Shown here: piece after piece, positions 43,532 through 55,144 of the stretch
How positions within the stretch are numbered: the first letter of the stretch is position 1
Layout of the letters: every line of letters starts with the position of its first letter
Assembly (NCBI RefSeq): GCF_018294505.1
Contig: NC_057803.1
Span: 682,685,715 to 682,749,714 of the forward strand
Direction of reading: 5' to 3'
Source: Triticum aestivum
Taxonomy: Eukaryota > Streptophyta > Magnoliopsida > Poales > Poaceae
Length of the DNA stretch: 64,000 bases
Notes under the pieces: generated by a model
The model's input: the letters and a program-made list of their open reading frames with translations, nothing else
The model's database searches: none
Told to the model about the DNA's origin: nothing
Translations under genes and position numbers: made by a program

Positions 43532-46358
43532 CTAAGTTACCTCAACGGGGATATGCACATCCCCTATAATAAGTATATCATATTTCTTTTTGACAGTAGG
43601 AAGAGGAAATTCAAAACCTCCAATTATAATCGATGGAATTTTTCCAATGGAGTTGATACTATGAACTTGAGGTTGTTTCCTCGGAAAGTGTACCGTATGC
43701 TCATTACCATTAACATGAAAAGTGACATTGCCTTTGTTGCAATCAATAACAGCCCCTGCAGTATTAAGAAAAGGTCTTCCAAGAATAATAGACATACTAT
43801 CATCCTCGGGAATATCAAGAATAACAAAGTCCGTTAAAATAGTAACGTTTGCAACCACAACAGGCACATCCTCACAAATATCGACAGGTATAGCAGTTGA
43901 TTTATCAGCCATTTGCAAAGATATTTCAGTAGGTGTCAGCTTATTCAAGTCAAGTCTACGATATAAAGAGAGAGGCATAACACTAACACCGGCTCCAAGA
44001 TCACATAAAGCAGTTTTAATATAATTTCTTTTAATGGAGCAAGGTATAGTAGGTACTCCGGGATCTCCAAGTTTCTTTGGTATTCCACCCTTAAAATTAT
44101 AATTAGCAAGCATGGTGGAAATTTTAGCTTCTGGTATTTTTCTTTTATTAGTAATGATATCCTTCATGTATTTAGCATAAGGATTTGTTTTGACCACATC
44201 AGTTAATCGCATACGCAAAAAGATAGGCCTAATCATTTCAGCAAAGCGCTCAAAATCCTCATCATCCTTTTTCTTGGATGGTTTTGGAGGAAAAGGCATG
44301 GGTTTCTGAACCCAAGGTTCCCTTTCTTTACCATGTTTCCTAGCAACAAAGTCTCTTTTATCATAACGTTGATTCTTTGATTGTGGGTTATCAAGATCAA
44401 CAGCAGGTTCAATTTCTACATCATTATCATTACTAGGTTGAGCATCATCATGAACATCATCATTAATATTTTCATTAGGTTCATGTTCATTACCAGATTG
44501 TGTTTCAGCATCAGACATAGAGATATCATTTGGATTATCAGGTGGTTCAGCAATAGGTTCACTAGAAGTTTGCACAGTTCTATCATTTTTCTTCTTCTTC
44601 TTTTTAGAAGAACTAGGAACATCAATATTATTTCTTTGAGAATCTTGCTCGATTCTCTTAGGGTGGCCTTCAGGATACAAAGGTTCCTGAGTCATTCTAC
44701 CAGTTCTAGTAGCCACTCTAACAGCATAATCATTTTTCTTACTATTCATTTCATCAAGCACTTCTTTTTGAGCCTTAAGTACTTGTTCTACTTGAGTGGT
44801 AACCATAGAAGCATGTTTGCTAACAAGTTTAAGTTCACCTTTAATATTAGCCATATAATCACCCAAGCGTCTAATCATATAAGCATTTTCTTTTAATTGT
44901 CTACCAAAATAAGCATTGAAGTCGTCTTGCTTAAACATAAAGTTATGAAACTCATCCAAGCACTGACTAACAATTTTAGTAGGAGGGACTTCAGCTTTAT
45001 CATATCTATAGAGAGAATTTACGTTTACTACCTGTGTCGGGATATCGGGATCAGGAGGTTCTTCAATAAATAAAGAATTGAGATCATATGTTTCTTCAAC
45101 AGGCGGTATATTAAGACCATGTATTTCTTCAATAGGAGGTAAATTCTTAACATCTTCAGCTTTAATACCTTTTTCTTTCATAGATTTCTTTGCCTCTTGC
45201 ATATCTTCGGGACTGAGGAATAGAACACCTCTCTTCTTCGGAGTTGGTTTAAGAATAGGCTCAGTAATTGGAGCAGGAGTTGGCTCGGGAGCTGGCTCAG
45301 GAGGTGCCCAATTATTTTCATTTGTCAACATATTATTCAATAGAATTTCAGCTTCATCCGGTGTTCTTTCCCTGAAAAGAGAACCAGCACAACTATCCAG
45401 GTAATCTCTGGAAGCATCGGTTAGTCCATTATAAAAGATATCAAGTATTTCAGGTTTCTTAAGAGGATGATCAGGCAAAGCATTAAGTAACTTGAGAAGC
45501 CTCCCCCAAGCTTGTGGGAGACTCTCTTCTTTAATTTGCACGAAGTTGTATATTTCCCTCAAAGTAGCTTGTTTATTATGAGCAGGGAAATATTTAGCAG
45601 AGAAGTAATAAATCATATCCTGGGGACTACGCACACAACCAAGATCAAGAGAATTAAACCACATCTTAGCATCACCCTTTAATGAGAACGGAAATATTTT
45701 GAGTATATAAAAGTAACGCGATCTCTCATCATTAGTGAATAGGGCAGCTATATCATTTAACTTAGTAAGATGTGCCACAACAGTTTCAGATTCATAGCCA
45801 TAAAACGGATCAGATTCCAACCAAAGTAATTATATCAGGATCAACAGAGAATTCATAATCCTTATCAGGAACACAAATAGGTGAAGTAGCAAAAGGAGGG
45901 TCGGGTTTCATTTTATCTCTAAGTGATTCTTTGTTCCATTTAACTAATAACCTCTTAAGCTCATATCTATCTCTGCAAGCTAAAATAGCGGTAGAAGATT
46001 CCATATCAAAAAGATAACCCTCAGGGATAACAGGCATATTTTCATCATCACTATCATCATCGTATTCAGATTCAATAGTCTCTTTTTCTCTAGCCCTAGC
46101 AATTTGTTCATCAAGAAATTCACCAAGGGGCACAGTAGTATCAGGCATAGAAGCAGTTTCATCATAAGTATCATGCATAGAAGAAGTGGCATCAACAATA
46201 ACATGCGGCATATCAGAACGAATAGCAGAAGCAGGTGTAGGTGTCGCAAACTTACTCATAACAGAAGGTGAATCAAGTGCAGAGCTAGATGGCAGTTCCT
46301 TACCTCCCCTCGTAGTTGAGGGATAGATCTTGGTTTTTGGATCTCTCAAGTTCTTCAT
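43532..46358 (-). pseudogene. Element E gag-protease, one frameshift
   Basis: The start ATG at 46358 lies 54 nt after the primer binding site. The first 170 or so residues are acidic (ESEYDDDSDDENM). A frameshift near 45815 moves reading into the 762-codon frame 43532-45820. That frame has the retrotransposon gag domain near its start (KMWFNSLDLGCVRSPQDMIY, RDYLDSCAGSLF), a long charged linker with a lysine run, and a retropepsin-like domain near its end (CDLGAGVSVMPLSLY, IILGRPFLNTAGA). It stops at 43532 without RT. Normal Athila-type elements continue into RT, RNase H and integrase, all absent here. Confidence 0.85.
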
Positions 46359-46412
46359 AGTGATAAGCAGATATAAATCCCAAGTGACTCAAAGAATAGA
46401 GCTATGCTCCTT

Positions 46413-46425
46413 GGCAACGGCGCCA
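46413..46425 (-). other. Primer binding site of element E
   Basis: Minus-strand TGGCGCCGTTGCC, matching the tRNA-Asp type, 11 nt from the LTR end at 46437. Confidence 0.8.
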
Positions 46426-46436
46426 GAAATTGGTCT

Positions 46437-47850
46437 TGATAACCCAGAAGTATAGGGGATCGCAATAGCTTTCGAGGGTAGAGTATTCACCCCAAATTTA
46501 TTGATTTGACACAAGGAGAGCCAAAGAATATTCTCAAGTATTAGCAGCTGAGTTGTCAATTCAACCACACCTGGAAACTTAGTATCTGCAGCAAAGTGTT
46601 TAGTAGCAAAGTAATATGATAGTGGTGGTAGCGGCAACAAAAGTAAAGACAGCAAAAGTAATGTTTTTGGTATTTTATAGTGATTGTAACAGTAGCAACG
46701 GGAAAGTAAATAAGCGAGAACCAGTATATGGAAAACTCGTAGGCACCGGATTAGTGATGGATAATTATGCCGGATGCGGTTCATCACGTAACAGTCATAA
46801 CATAGGGTGACACAGAACTAGTTCCAATTTATCAATGTAATGTAGGCATGTATTCCGTATATAGTCATACGTGCTTATGGAAAAGAACTTGCATGACATC
46901 TTTTATCCTACCCTCCCGTGGCAGCGGGGTCCTATTGGAAACTAAGGGATATTAAGGCCTCCTTTTAATAGGGAACCGGAACAAAGCATTAGCACATAGT
47001 GAATACATGAACTCCACAAACTATGGTCATCACCGGGAGTGGTCCCGATTATTGTCACTTCGGGGTTGCCGGATCATAACACATAGTAGGTGACTATAGA
47101 CTTGCAAGATAGGATCAAGAACTCACATATATTCATGAAAACAAAATAGGTTCAGATCTGAAATCATGGCACTCGGGCCATAGTGACAAGCATTAAGTAT
47201 AGCAAAGTCATAGCAACATCAATCTCAGAACATAATGGATACTAGGGATCAAACCTAACAAAACTAACTCGATTACATGATAAATCTCATCCAACACATC
47301 ACCGTCCAGCAAGCCTACGATGGAATTACTCACGCACGGCGGTGAGCATCATGAAATTGGTGATGGAGGATGGTTGATGATGACGACAGCGACGAATCCC
47401 CCTCTCCGGAGCCCCGAATGGACTCTAGATCAGCCCTCCCAAGAGATTTTAGGGCTTGGTGGCGGCTCCGTATCGTAAAACGCGATGATTTCTTCTCTCT
47501 AAATTTTTTCTCTCCGAAAGCAAATATATAGAGTTGGAGTTGGCGTCGAAGGGCATCCAGGGGTCCATGAGGTAGGGGGGTGCGCCCTAGGGGGGGCGCC
47601 CCCACCCTCGTGGACAGTGTGTGGGCCCCTGGTCTTCATCTTTGGCGAGGATTTTTTATTATTTTTTCTAAGATGTTCCGTGGAGTTTCAGGTCATTCCG
47701 AGAATATTTGTTTTCTGCACATAAAACAACACCATGGCAATTTTACTGAAAATAGCATCAGTCCGGGTTAGTTCCATTCAAATCATACAAGTTAGAGTCC
47801 AAAACAAGGGCAAAAGTGTTTGGAAAAGTAGATACGACGGAGACGTATCA
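46437..47850 (-). repeat. Element E LTR, right copy (5' LTR)
   Basis: 1414 bp, same ends as its partner; in element orientation it is upstream of the primer binding site. Confidence 0.9.
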
Positions 47851-48527
47851 GCTGGTAACGTGACACTATGATCAGAGACCCTTCGAGAAACTATGTGCGA
47901 TGCAATAATCGCAAACGGTGTTGTATGAAAACCGTCAGAAATGTGTAAAACGTTTGCAATGATGGATGCATCAAACACGGTTCAGGTTTTATTTGCGTGT
48001 GTGATTGAGGGCATACGGTTCAGTTCAATGAACTATTTGCGATGAGGAGGAACAAAAGAAACGGGCAGCCAGATGAAGGCGTGTGCGATACACAGCGTAC
48101 GGTTCACTCGGATGAACTGTTTGCGTTGAGACATGAGAACAAAAACGGTTCAAATGAACAAGATGTGTGTGATACGAGGCAAACAGGTCTGTAATCGGAG
48201 ACATGTGCGAAGACCGATAACAACACAAACGATTACTTCTAACAAGCCATGTGTGTTGTGAGCAAACAATTGCTGGTATACAATTGTGAGTGATTGATGA
48301 AAACATCACCTGCGAGTTCCATTGTTTAGTCCGTGTGCGATGTGATTTTCTTTGTCCGCACAACATCTACGGTGTGTCTACAACATCAACATATATACTT
48401 AAAAAGACAGCATTGCATAACCAAATTAAGCATACAATTACACAAGTGACTACACACATAACATTTCCACACACCAAAGAAAGCAATTACATGCATACTA
48501 AAGTAGGAGAAACGAGGATCTAATCAT
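47851..48527. repeat. Region of dispersed short motifs, possible transposon subterminal region
   Basis: Many copies of short related motifs (tgtgcgatg, tgtgtgat, acggttca, tttgcgatg/tttgcgttg) in both orientations. Such clusters are typical of CACTA-type transposon ends, but I cannot place terminal inverted repeats. A smaller cluster of the same kind (cgtgtgtgattgacgta twice) lies at 53808-53890. Confidence 0.4.
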
Positions 48528-49247
48528 CTACTTATTGTTGCGACGACGCTTGCCATTGCTCTGCTTCCGGCTGGATCCCTGGCCGTTTTGAGGAAGGAGA
48601 GACTTCCTCATGTCAACGATCCGCCTGTACATGTCGTAACTCATGTACGCCTCCTTGGACGCGCACACGACGTGAGCTTTGTGGAGTTTCTCCATCCAGG
48701 CCGAGTGCCAGGCACGCTTGTCCTTGTTACACGAATCCTTCATGTCTTTGTAGTAGGGGTCGATGATGGCCTCGACGAGGTGAACCAGTGAGTCCTTCTC
48801 ATGCTCCTTGTTTCCCCTGGTCTTGTATTGGCCCTGGATGCCGACAAGATTCTGGCAGGCGATGCCCGAATTCTCGAGCGCCTTTACATCGTTGGTGATG
48901 TCCACCATAGCGAACATGTAGTGGGGGCTGTTGACTAACCTGGCAGAACGCTCGCAAGGTGTTGTGGCCAGGCAGTAGTGGTAGACGAGGGCGTGGTGGT
49001 GCTCGCACATATAGGCAACGGCGACCTTGGGACGAGACCCGACACGAGCGTGGGTGTACTCGAGGTCGAACCTGACCACCTTGTACTTCTCCTCGGCAAG
49101 TAATAGCTCCATGATGTGGATGGAGTGCTCCGCCCAGACCGGGTCATTGATGTACACCACCGAGAGGTCCATGAACCTTCTGTGGGTGTCCACCATGACA
49201 CGCATGGTGAACTGCTGCTCATCGTTGGCAGCTGCTCGGAGCGCCAT
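48528..49247 (-). CDS. 3'-5' exonuclease-like (WRN-type DEDD) protein, altered active site
   Basis: Intact 239-codon ORF, ATG at 49247. The layout matches DEDD 3'-5' exonucleases of the WRN/RNase D group, which remove nucleotides from nucleic-acid 3' ends. Motif I is VVRFDLEY (D61, E63) and motif II is VDITNDVKAL (D120). Motif III should read Y-x3-D but reads CASKE (C195, E199), so activity is doubtful. The C-terminus is basic (KQSNGKRRRNNK), possibly a nuclear signal. Upstream on the minus strand, a TATTATA-like box near 49355-49362 and a leader of about 100 bases suggest its own promoter. It borders dispersed motifs of CACTA type, so it may be a transposon passenger gene. Confidence 0.6.
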   Translation of the reverse strand: MALRAAANDEQQFTMRVMVDTHRRFMDLSVVYINDPVWAEHSIHIMELLLAEEKYKVVRFDLEYTHARVGSRPKVAVAYMCEHHHALVYHYCLATTPCERSARLVNSPHYMFAMVDITNDVKALENSGIACQNLVGIQGQYKTRGNKEHEKDSLVHLVEAIIDPYYKDMKDSCNKDKRAWHSAWMEKLHKAHVVCASKEAYMSYDMYRRIVDMRKSLLPQNGQGSSRKQSNGKRRRNNK

Positions 49248-49364
49248 TGGAACCGCGCAGGATACCCTCTAAGAATTTCTCGTGGTGGGTGTGCTTGTTG
49301 CAATGGTGGGGTGCGATTGAAAGGTTGAAGAGACACAATGGTAGGTTAAATGGCCACTATAATA

Positions 49365-50080
49365 AATGGGGGCCGACCGGCCTGTAATCGTCACATCTTG
49401 TCACGACGGTCATAGCGGAGGATTCCAGGATCTAGTGCATGCTTGACAACACCGCACCCCAAGTGTGGGCTCGAAGAGCCTGTTCCCGCGCTATCGCGTT
49501 GTTTACCATGCACACTTCCTGCCCGGCTAGTTTGGCCACGCGTCGGCTAGAAGAGGGACAAATCATGGGCGTTTATTGGCAAAAAGCTTTGAAAAAACGT
49601 ACTGTGTGGAATGACTTCGGTCATAAGTTTACCCTTGGGTGATGAGGTCAAAGTTACACAGAAGGGTGATGATGGACACTCGAGTGCGATAATTAATTCT
49701 GCACTCTATAGTGCACACGGTGGAAGAAACCAACTGTGTGCAATATTGTCGAAGATCGCAGTCAAGTTAGCTATACAGATCGTGTGCTGTGAGATCGACA
49801 AGGTAAACTAATTCGAGAATGGTTAATAAAATCTATGACCATTGCATATTAAGGTAAAAATAGTGCTAGCAATATACGAGTCTCATACGATGCCATTTCA
49901 AGTGTACGACAAAAGCTCGAAATGTCACACGGTTCAAATTCCAGAGTTATATGGCTCAAATTCGAAGATTACAAGGTTCAAACTATTATTAGAAATGAAA
50001 TTTAGCTCATCAGCTGCAAACGCTTGCACTGATGCGCTGGATATGGATATCAGAGAGGTTCAAACTAATATCACCGCTTC
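49365..50080. other. Unassigned spacer
   Basis: No supportable gene in either strand. Confidence 0.4.
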
Positions 50081-50084
50081 TAAG

Positions 50085-51949
50085 TCTGGTTTTGAAACCT
50101 CACAATTTTTACAAAGGGGTCAGCCACTAAGAAGTCATGTATGGGGTTGACCCGATGAATTCCGATTACTCTGTCATCTGAAGTTCCAAAATGAAATTCA
50201 GCATTTTTGGAGCCTACTCCATTCTGCCGCAGGCGCCGGCGCTAATCAACAGACCATTCATTTTTGCAAAATAAATGTAGGGCAAACCTCATTTCCTTCA
50301 GCACCCTTGCTCTGAGAACAAAGAATCTGGCGAATATAATCTCCGGTAAGGTCCCTCGATAGGAGTTCAAAGTAATTTCTGAGAGATGCAGATCTAGGCA
50401 TTCGACGTGATTGTTATATTGTACCACATTATCCACCACTGGGCCTAATCTTATCTTCAAAAGAAGAAAAACGTGTTAGTGCTAACATGCAGTTTTGAAC
50501 ATTACTACAGTCCTAGCTATTTGGTTTGCAGGATTTGTAGAATGCACTAACATGCCATTTTTGATCTGACATGATTAACATGGGCATTTGATTACATTCT
50601 AGAAAAATGTAGCCTTCTTCACAAGAGGTTGGAGTGGATGAAAAGTTCCCTAAGAAAACTAGTACAGATGAATCCAAAGGAGAAATGCTTATTGAATGTA
50701 ACCATATGGATCAAGCAACCAATATGGGGGGGGCATGTATGTACCGAAATCCTCCAAAAGAACCTTCAGAAATTGTAGTACATTGTCATTGTAAACTTGG
50801 AAAAAGGTGTCACAAATTGAACTCCCTTATGGTTAACATTTAACAGGAAAAGAACATCACCTTGATATATAGCTTCTCCAGGCACGGACAGCATCTCAGG
50901 AAACTGATAACTTGCTCCAGGTCGGGCCCGATAGATTCTAGTGCCAAGACCTTCACTATGGGCAGTTTTGGGGTCAAGCTTGTCAGAATCATTTTCTGAA
51001 TGACACACAAACAAACATCTTCAAAATTAGAAATAATGTTAATTTGTAGAAGGGGAGGTAGAAGGCGGTTGTTGTACCTAAACGGGTGTGGATCCAATAA
51101 CAAGTTCGGAGTATTTGTCAGATGAGCAGCCCACCACTATCAATTTCGGCGCAAAAATGACATTGATTCTTGTTGGACCTTCTTGATCAACTACAAGTAA
51201 TCTCTCAAGTGCAGGTGTGTCCTAGATGACCATATCATGGTCCACCTTTTGTGATGTCTTCCTGCCGCACCAGCAACACACATAAATAGTCCGGAGAGTC
51301 ATGGAGGTGATGTGGAAGGTACTCAACCCATTGATCGCCTGAAGACGAAGGTACTCGAGTGCAGTACAGCCACGTAGCAGGCGCTCCATGTCACCCTTTG
51401 AGAGGCAGACGATGACGAGCTCGAGGTGCTTCAGTCATGGTAGAATAAGAGCGGGTGCGTCATTAAGGGGCGGGAAATGGTAGTTCCTGAACTTGGCGAC
51501 GCGCAGCGTGGGCGCGAGGTAGAGTGCGGACGTTGGCAGCGACCGCATATGCCCATCATCAAAAGTGAGCTCCTCGAGCTGATCTAGGGTGGGGGATCGG
51601 AACCAGTCGTCAAGCTTGGCTCGTCCTTGCCGTTGGAACGGAATTTGCCCATTCTAAGGCCTTTGGTTGGGCCAAGGTGACTGCCAAGGATCTTGGAGAA
51701 CGCATCCAAGCTTTTGCGATAGCCATGGCAGAGCTCGTGGGTGTCGATGAGGTTGAGAGGGCTGGAGTTCCATAGGGGGCGCCACCGCCGGGAAAGGAGG
51801 GTTGTCCGCGCTTCATATTTGATTGGGAGGAGGGAGATGATGACTCTCAACATATCATCGAGGAGGCTGCCGATTAAGTCTAGGCCTGCTGGAGTCGCTT
51901 GCGGTTCTAGCTCACCCCGCCTCCGCTTGTTGGCAGCCCCGTTCTCCAC
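50085..51949 (-). pseudogene. F-box/LRR/FBD protein gene, three exons, disabled
   Basis: Plant F-box/LRR/FBD proteins recruit targets to SCF ubiquitin ligases. Exon 1 (51078-51949) has an N-terminal F-box (LLDDMLRVIISLLPIKYEAR; LLSRRWRPLWNSSPLNL), a frameshift near 51600, and leucine-rich stretches (LKHLELVIVCLSKGDMERLL). It also has TGA at 51435-51437 and TAG at 51222-51224. It ends in TAG at 51078-51080 next to a GTACAA donor. Exon 2 (50861-50995, 45 codons) reads KVLALESIGPDLEQVISFL between a CAG acceptor and a GTGATG donor. Exon 3 starts at 50454 and holds the FBD domain (HVECLDLHLSEITLNSYRG; FARFFVLRARVLKEMRFAL), with TAG at 50242-50244 before its end. The right-hand edge is approximate. 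Confidence 0.8.
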
Positions 51950-52100
51950 CTCCAGAGTCTCCTTGTCAGCGGCGCTTTTTGATAGAAATGGGAGTACAGG
52001 GAATATTTAGTTAAAACAGGGGAATAGAAAAGTGTATTGGTAACTAGAAGTTATTAGGTAGGGATATAGTAAGAAAAGGGAATAACAATTCATTGCTTAA
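51950..52100. other. Upstream flank of the F-box pseudogene
   Basis: Short intergenic stretch; no certain promoter elements identified. Confidence 0.35.
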
Positions 52101-52564
52101 GGGCTTGTTCGGGACCGCTTCCTTTCACCAAAATCAGTTTCGCTCCACTAAATTCACTTTGAAGCAGTTTCATCCAGAAGTTGTAGCACTACCCAAGAGA
52201 ATGTTTGGCTTCCATCTAGCTTCAGCTTCGAGAATGAAAAATTTGGTGGAAATGATCTATTTAATTGGTTGAGGGGGAGAAACGAAGGGGTATCCACTTA
52301 CTGGTGGCAGTGGTGGGTAATTTCCACCCAACTCCAGCTTCTAGAGTTTTTTGGAGAACCCCCTGAAGAGCTTCATAAAAAATTGGGAGTTGTACTTTCG
52401 ATTACTCTCATATTTCCATGACATCATGTTTACCCTATCTGTTTGTTGGAGTACCCAGATTCTAGTTTTTTTGTGGAGCGGCATATTGTGGAGCTACCCC
52501 GTTTGCTTTGTGTTTTCTGAAGCAGAGCTGAATTTTAAGGACCAGAGGAGTCCGAAACAGGCTC
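52101..52564. mobile_element. MITE, PIF-Harbinger/Tourist-like
   Basis: About 464 bp with imperfect terminal inverted repeats (GGGCTTGTTCGGGAC at the left against GAGCCTGTTTCGGAC read inward from the right), flanked by TAA on both sides. It has no coding capacity. It contains at 52389-52444 a 56-base stretch whose reverse complement lies at 53003-53058. Confidence 0.6.
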
Positions 52565-53058
52565 TAAATACTAAAAAATTCATTTGACATTGCTGGGTAA
52601 GTCAACATATGTAGATAGTTGAAAAGAAAACTTACTTCGAACAAAGTTAGCATATATCTCATGACCAGGCCCTTCTATGTGCAGTGCAATTTTAGTGCCA
52701 GCTTTCAGTACATAAAACTTTGCAATTTCATTCCAAAAGCCAGTGACAAAATAGGAGTCACGATGTTCATCAAGTCTTACAGTAGCAATGATTGTAAATC
52801 CATGGTTTGTGTGTAGTATGACATTCGTGGAGCCTTGATGTATGTAAAGGGAAAATTTGTGCACTACATAATCTGTTGCATAGCGAGGGATGTCCTGCAG
52901 AAAATGTTAGGATTGTTAAAGAAAATATGGTAACATGCAAATATGGGCCCAAATTGAAAGAAATGTACAACAGTTGAAATCGAAGGACAAAAGTCTATAA
53001 TTAAACAGATAGGGTAAACATGATGTCATGTAAATATGAGAGTAATCGAAAGAACAAT
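52389..53058. repeat. 56-bp inverted repeat, arms 52389-52444 and 53003-53058
   Basis: The two arms are reverse complements at 53 of 56 positions by eye, separated by about 560 bases. One arm lies inside the MITE 52101-52564, the other in an intron of the B3-like gene. Confidence 0.85.
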
Positions 53059-53438
53059 ACATCATTAATTTGCCTAATATAGAAATAAGAGGGGAAAATC
53101 CACTTTGACATATATGGTGCATGTGGCACCTTTTATCCAAATGTAGCAATATTTAGAATATGTTCAGGAAAGTAGGCCATGCCAACCGATTTAGGGTGCG
53201 ATTGAACATACCGCGTGCATCCTCAAGTTATCTGGTACGATGAGATGGAATCTCTGGCGGCGGTCGCCAAGTCCTGAAGTGTCGGCGTATTGTACATTCT
53301 ATGAATGAAAGAAAACCCTCAAATCAGCTCGAATGAAAATGAATTCACGGCGATTTCCGCCGGGTGATTAAAGGAGGCAGATGGACTAGGATAAGAGATG
53401 AGATAATATCTCGTTAAATTAGTTACCTTGTCATCCAT
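52580..53438 (-). CDS. B3-like protein, three exons, probably truncated
   Basis: Exons with canonical borders: 53427-53438 (MDDK, donor GTAACT), 53212-53298 (acceptor CATAG, donor GTATGT; LIVPDNLRMHA) and 52636-52894 (acceptor CTGCAG, donor GTAAGT). The joined frame is open across all three. The part TIIATVRLDE then FVTGFWNEIAKFYVLKAG resembles the end of a plant B3 DNA-binding domain. I infer this only from the W-x-n-LKxG pattern. Without the last donor the frame stops at 52580. No further exon can be found before the MITE at 52564, so the 3' part seems lost. The second intron contains one arm of a 56-base inverted repeat shared with the MITE. Confidence 0.5.
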
Positions 53439-53441
53439 GAG

Positions 53442-54070
53442 AAAGAACCCTTAGTATGGCAAATTCCCCAACCGAGCAGAGTTGGGTCGACCGCGAGCAG
53501 CGTCGAGAAAGTCGATGGCGATAGGCGGCGGCAAGCGAACGTGGCAAAATGCGGCTTTGCCAGCAGCCTCGCGGCGGCAGGCGGCGAGCTAAGTGTTTAC
53601 CGCCGCGATAGGCGGTGCCATGGCATAGATGCGGAGGAGCTTGTGCAGGTGTGAATGGGGAACATACCGGAGGGGCCGAGGGGGTGGCAGGCGGGGTGAG
53701 GGTTTTTGTGACGTGGGGATGGTGAGGGTTTTATTTTTTATTTTTTGAATTGGATGGTGAGGGTTTTCTGTCCCACAAAGAATTTTGGGGCGACGGTTTG
53801 CTAGAGTGCATCGTGTGTGATTGACGTAGTAGGCAAAATGGAAGTTGTTGCACATGGTTCCAATTTTGGGAACCGTGTGTGATTGACGTACTACCTCTGT
53901 CCTGGTTTATTGGTCCCCCATTGTAATTTTTACCAAAATTTGGCGAAATATTTAACATACTCAGACATAGATAATAGGCATACACGTACATAAGCATAGT
54001 TCAACCATAAGTACATAGTTCAACCGTCATTAAGCATACTCAAGCGTACATAGTTCGATCCATCCCACAT
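53442..54070. other. Spacer with a MITE fragment
   Basis: No gene seen. 53891-53950 resembles the end of a Stowaway/mariner-type MITE (ctacctctgtcctggtttat) without a matching second end. Short motifs cgtgtgtgattgacgta occur twice at 53808-53890. Confidence 0.35.
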
Positions 54071-54076
54071 CTCATC

Positions 54077-55069
54077 TCACATGCGGTCGGCACGATCCTG
54101 AAGCTTCTCCAGGTACTCGGCATACGCGTCGTGCGTCACCCTGCGAGAATACTTTTGCTTGAAGGAGCCAACGGCCCGTCCTCTTGCATGCGCCAGAACA
54201 CTTAGATACGCGTCATGAATCTTATTGTTGCAGAATGGGCATCCATAGCCGTCGTTCAAGGTCCTAATACGCCTGTTATGCATTCCCGCATAAAGCTCCC
54301 TCAGGATTCGCTTCTTGTACCTCCTCTGGGCATCTTCATCCTCACTGTCCACATCGTTAGACAACATTTATACAAATAGTAAAACAAATTTGGCATCAAA
54401 TCACTGATTACATGCCATGAAGTAAGATTAGGAACTTATGGCTATTTATTTATACATATCCTGATATTATGGTTCGATTTTTAAGCATAGTCATCTATGT
54501 ACAGACCAATCTTGAAGAAAATAATGGCACAAACATAGGTAGGTCATTCAAAATCAATTGTCAAGTCCTGGCTTGGAATTATTAGCACGAACACTAACCC
54601 TAGTCGGCTTACTAGCAGAAATCATTTGCACAGATGAAACAACTAATCACTTATCACCTGTACCATTCAAACAATCAATACACTACACTGATCTAACGAA
54701 ACTTGCTCAGATTTCATGGATTGGGAGAACATAACCACATGATTTCTATTCCAAAAAGGGGGAGGCAGGAGTAACCAGAGAAACCCTATGATCTATTTGA
54801 CACATAAATGGGTATAGATGACTAACCAGCTGTCCGTCGTCGTCGGAGTCATCGCCGGAGTGGTCGTCGGAGTCGTCGCCAGAGTGGTCGTCGGAATCGG
54901 TGTGGAACTCCGCCTCCAGCTGTGGAAGCTCGACGCCGTCGACGATGTCAGGGTGCAGCGATAACTCGCCGCCGATGACGGTAACCTCTATCTCCATCTC
55001 CACGCCATGCTCCAGTGCTTTAGAAACCCCGGCGTCGCCACTCCCTCCGATGGGGCGCTTCGGTGGCAT
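54077..55069 (-). CDS. XS-type zinc-finger protein, probably two exons
   Basis: The upstream exon (54827-55069, start ATG 55069 or 55075) encodes an acidic protein ending in an 8-residue repeat rich in D/S/G (DDHSGDDS, a 24-bp DNA repeat) just before a GTTAGT donor. The downstream frame (54077-54367) holds a zinc finger of the XS type (PF03470-like): GCPFCNNK, then LAHARG, then a second His in VTHDAY, followed by AEYLEKL. In SGS3 and FDM proteins this finger lies next to an RNA-binding XS domain and acts in small-RNA pathways; no XS or coiled-coil part is present here. I could not fix the acceptor that joins the two exons in frame, so they could be separate genes. Confidence 0.5.
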
Positions 55070-55144
55070 CCTCATACACTGACGGCTTTGTGGACAGAGA
55101 GCGGCGTCGAGGATGCAAGCGGAGAGAGAGGATTGTGTGTGCAT

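Larger units (their letters stand above)
38256..47850 (-). mobile_element. Element E: non-autonomous Athila-like element
   Basis: LTRs at 38256-39670 and 46437-47850 share the start TGATACGTCTCC (minus strand) and end in TTATCA. The flanks are GCTGC (38251-38255) and GCTGG (47851-47855), a 5-bp duplication with one change. The primer binding site complement (ggcaacggcgcca, 46413-46425) is 11 nt from the LTR, as in element A. The polypurine tract (aagcttgggggagt) abuts 39671. The interior encodes gag-protease and a second ORF but no RT, RNase H or integrase. In the first ~400 LTR bases I count roughly 20 differences, so it is older than element B. It resembles Triticeae Sabrina/WHAM elements (tentative). 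Confidence 0.9.
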
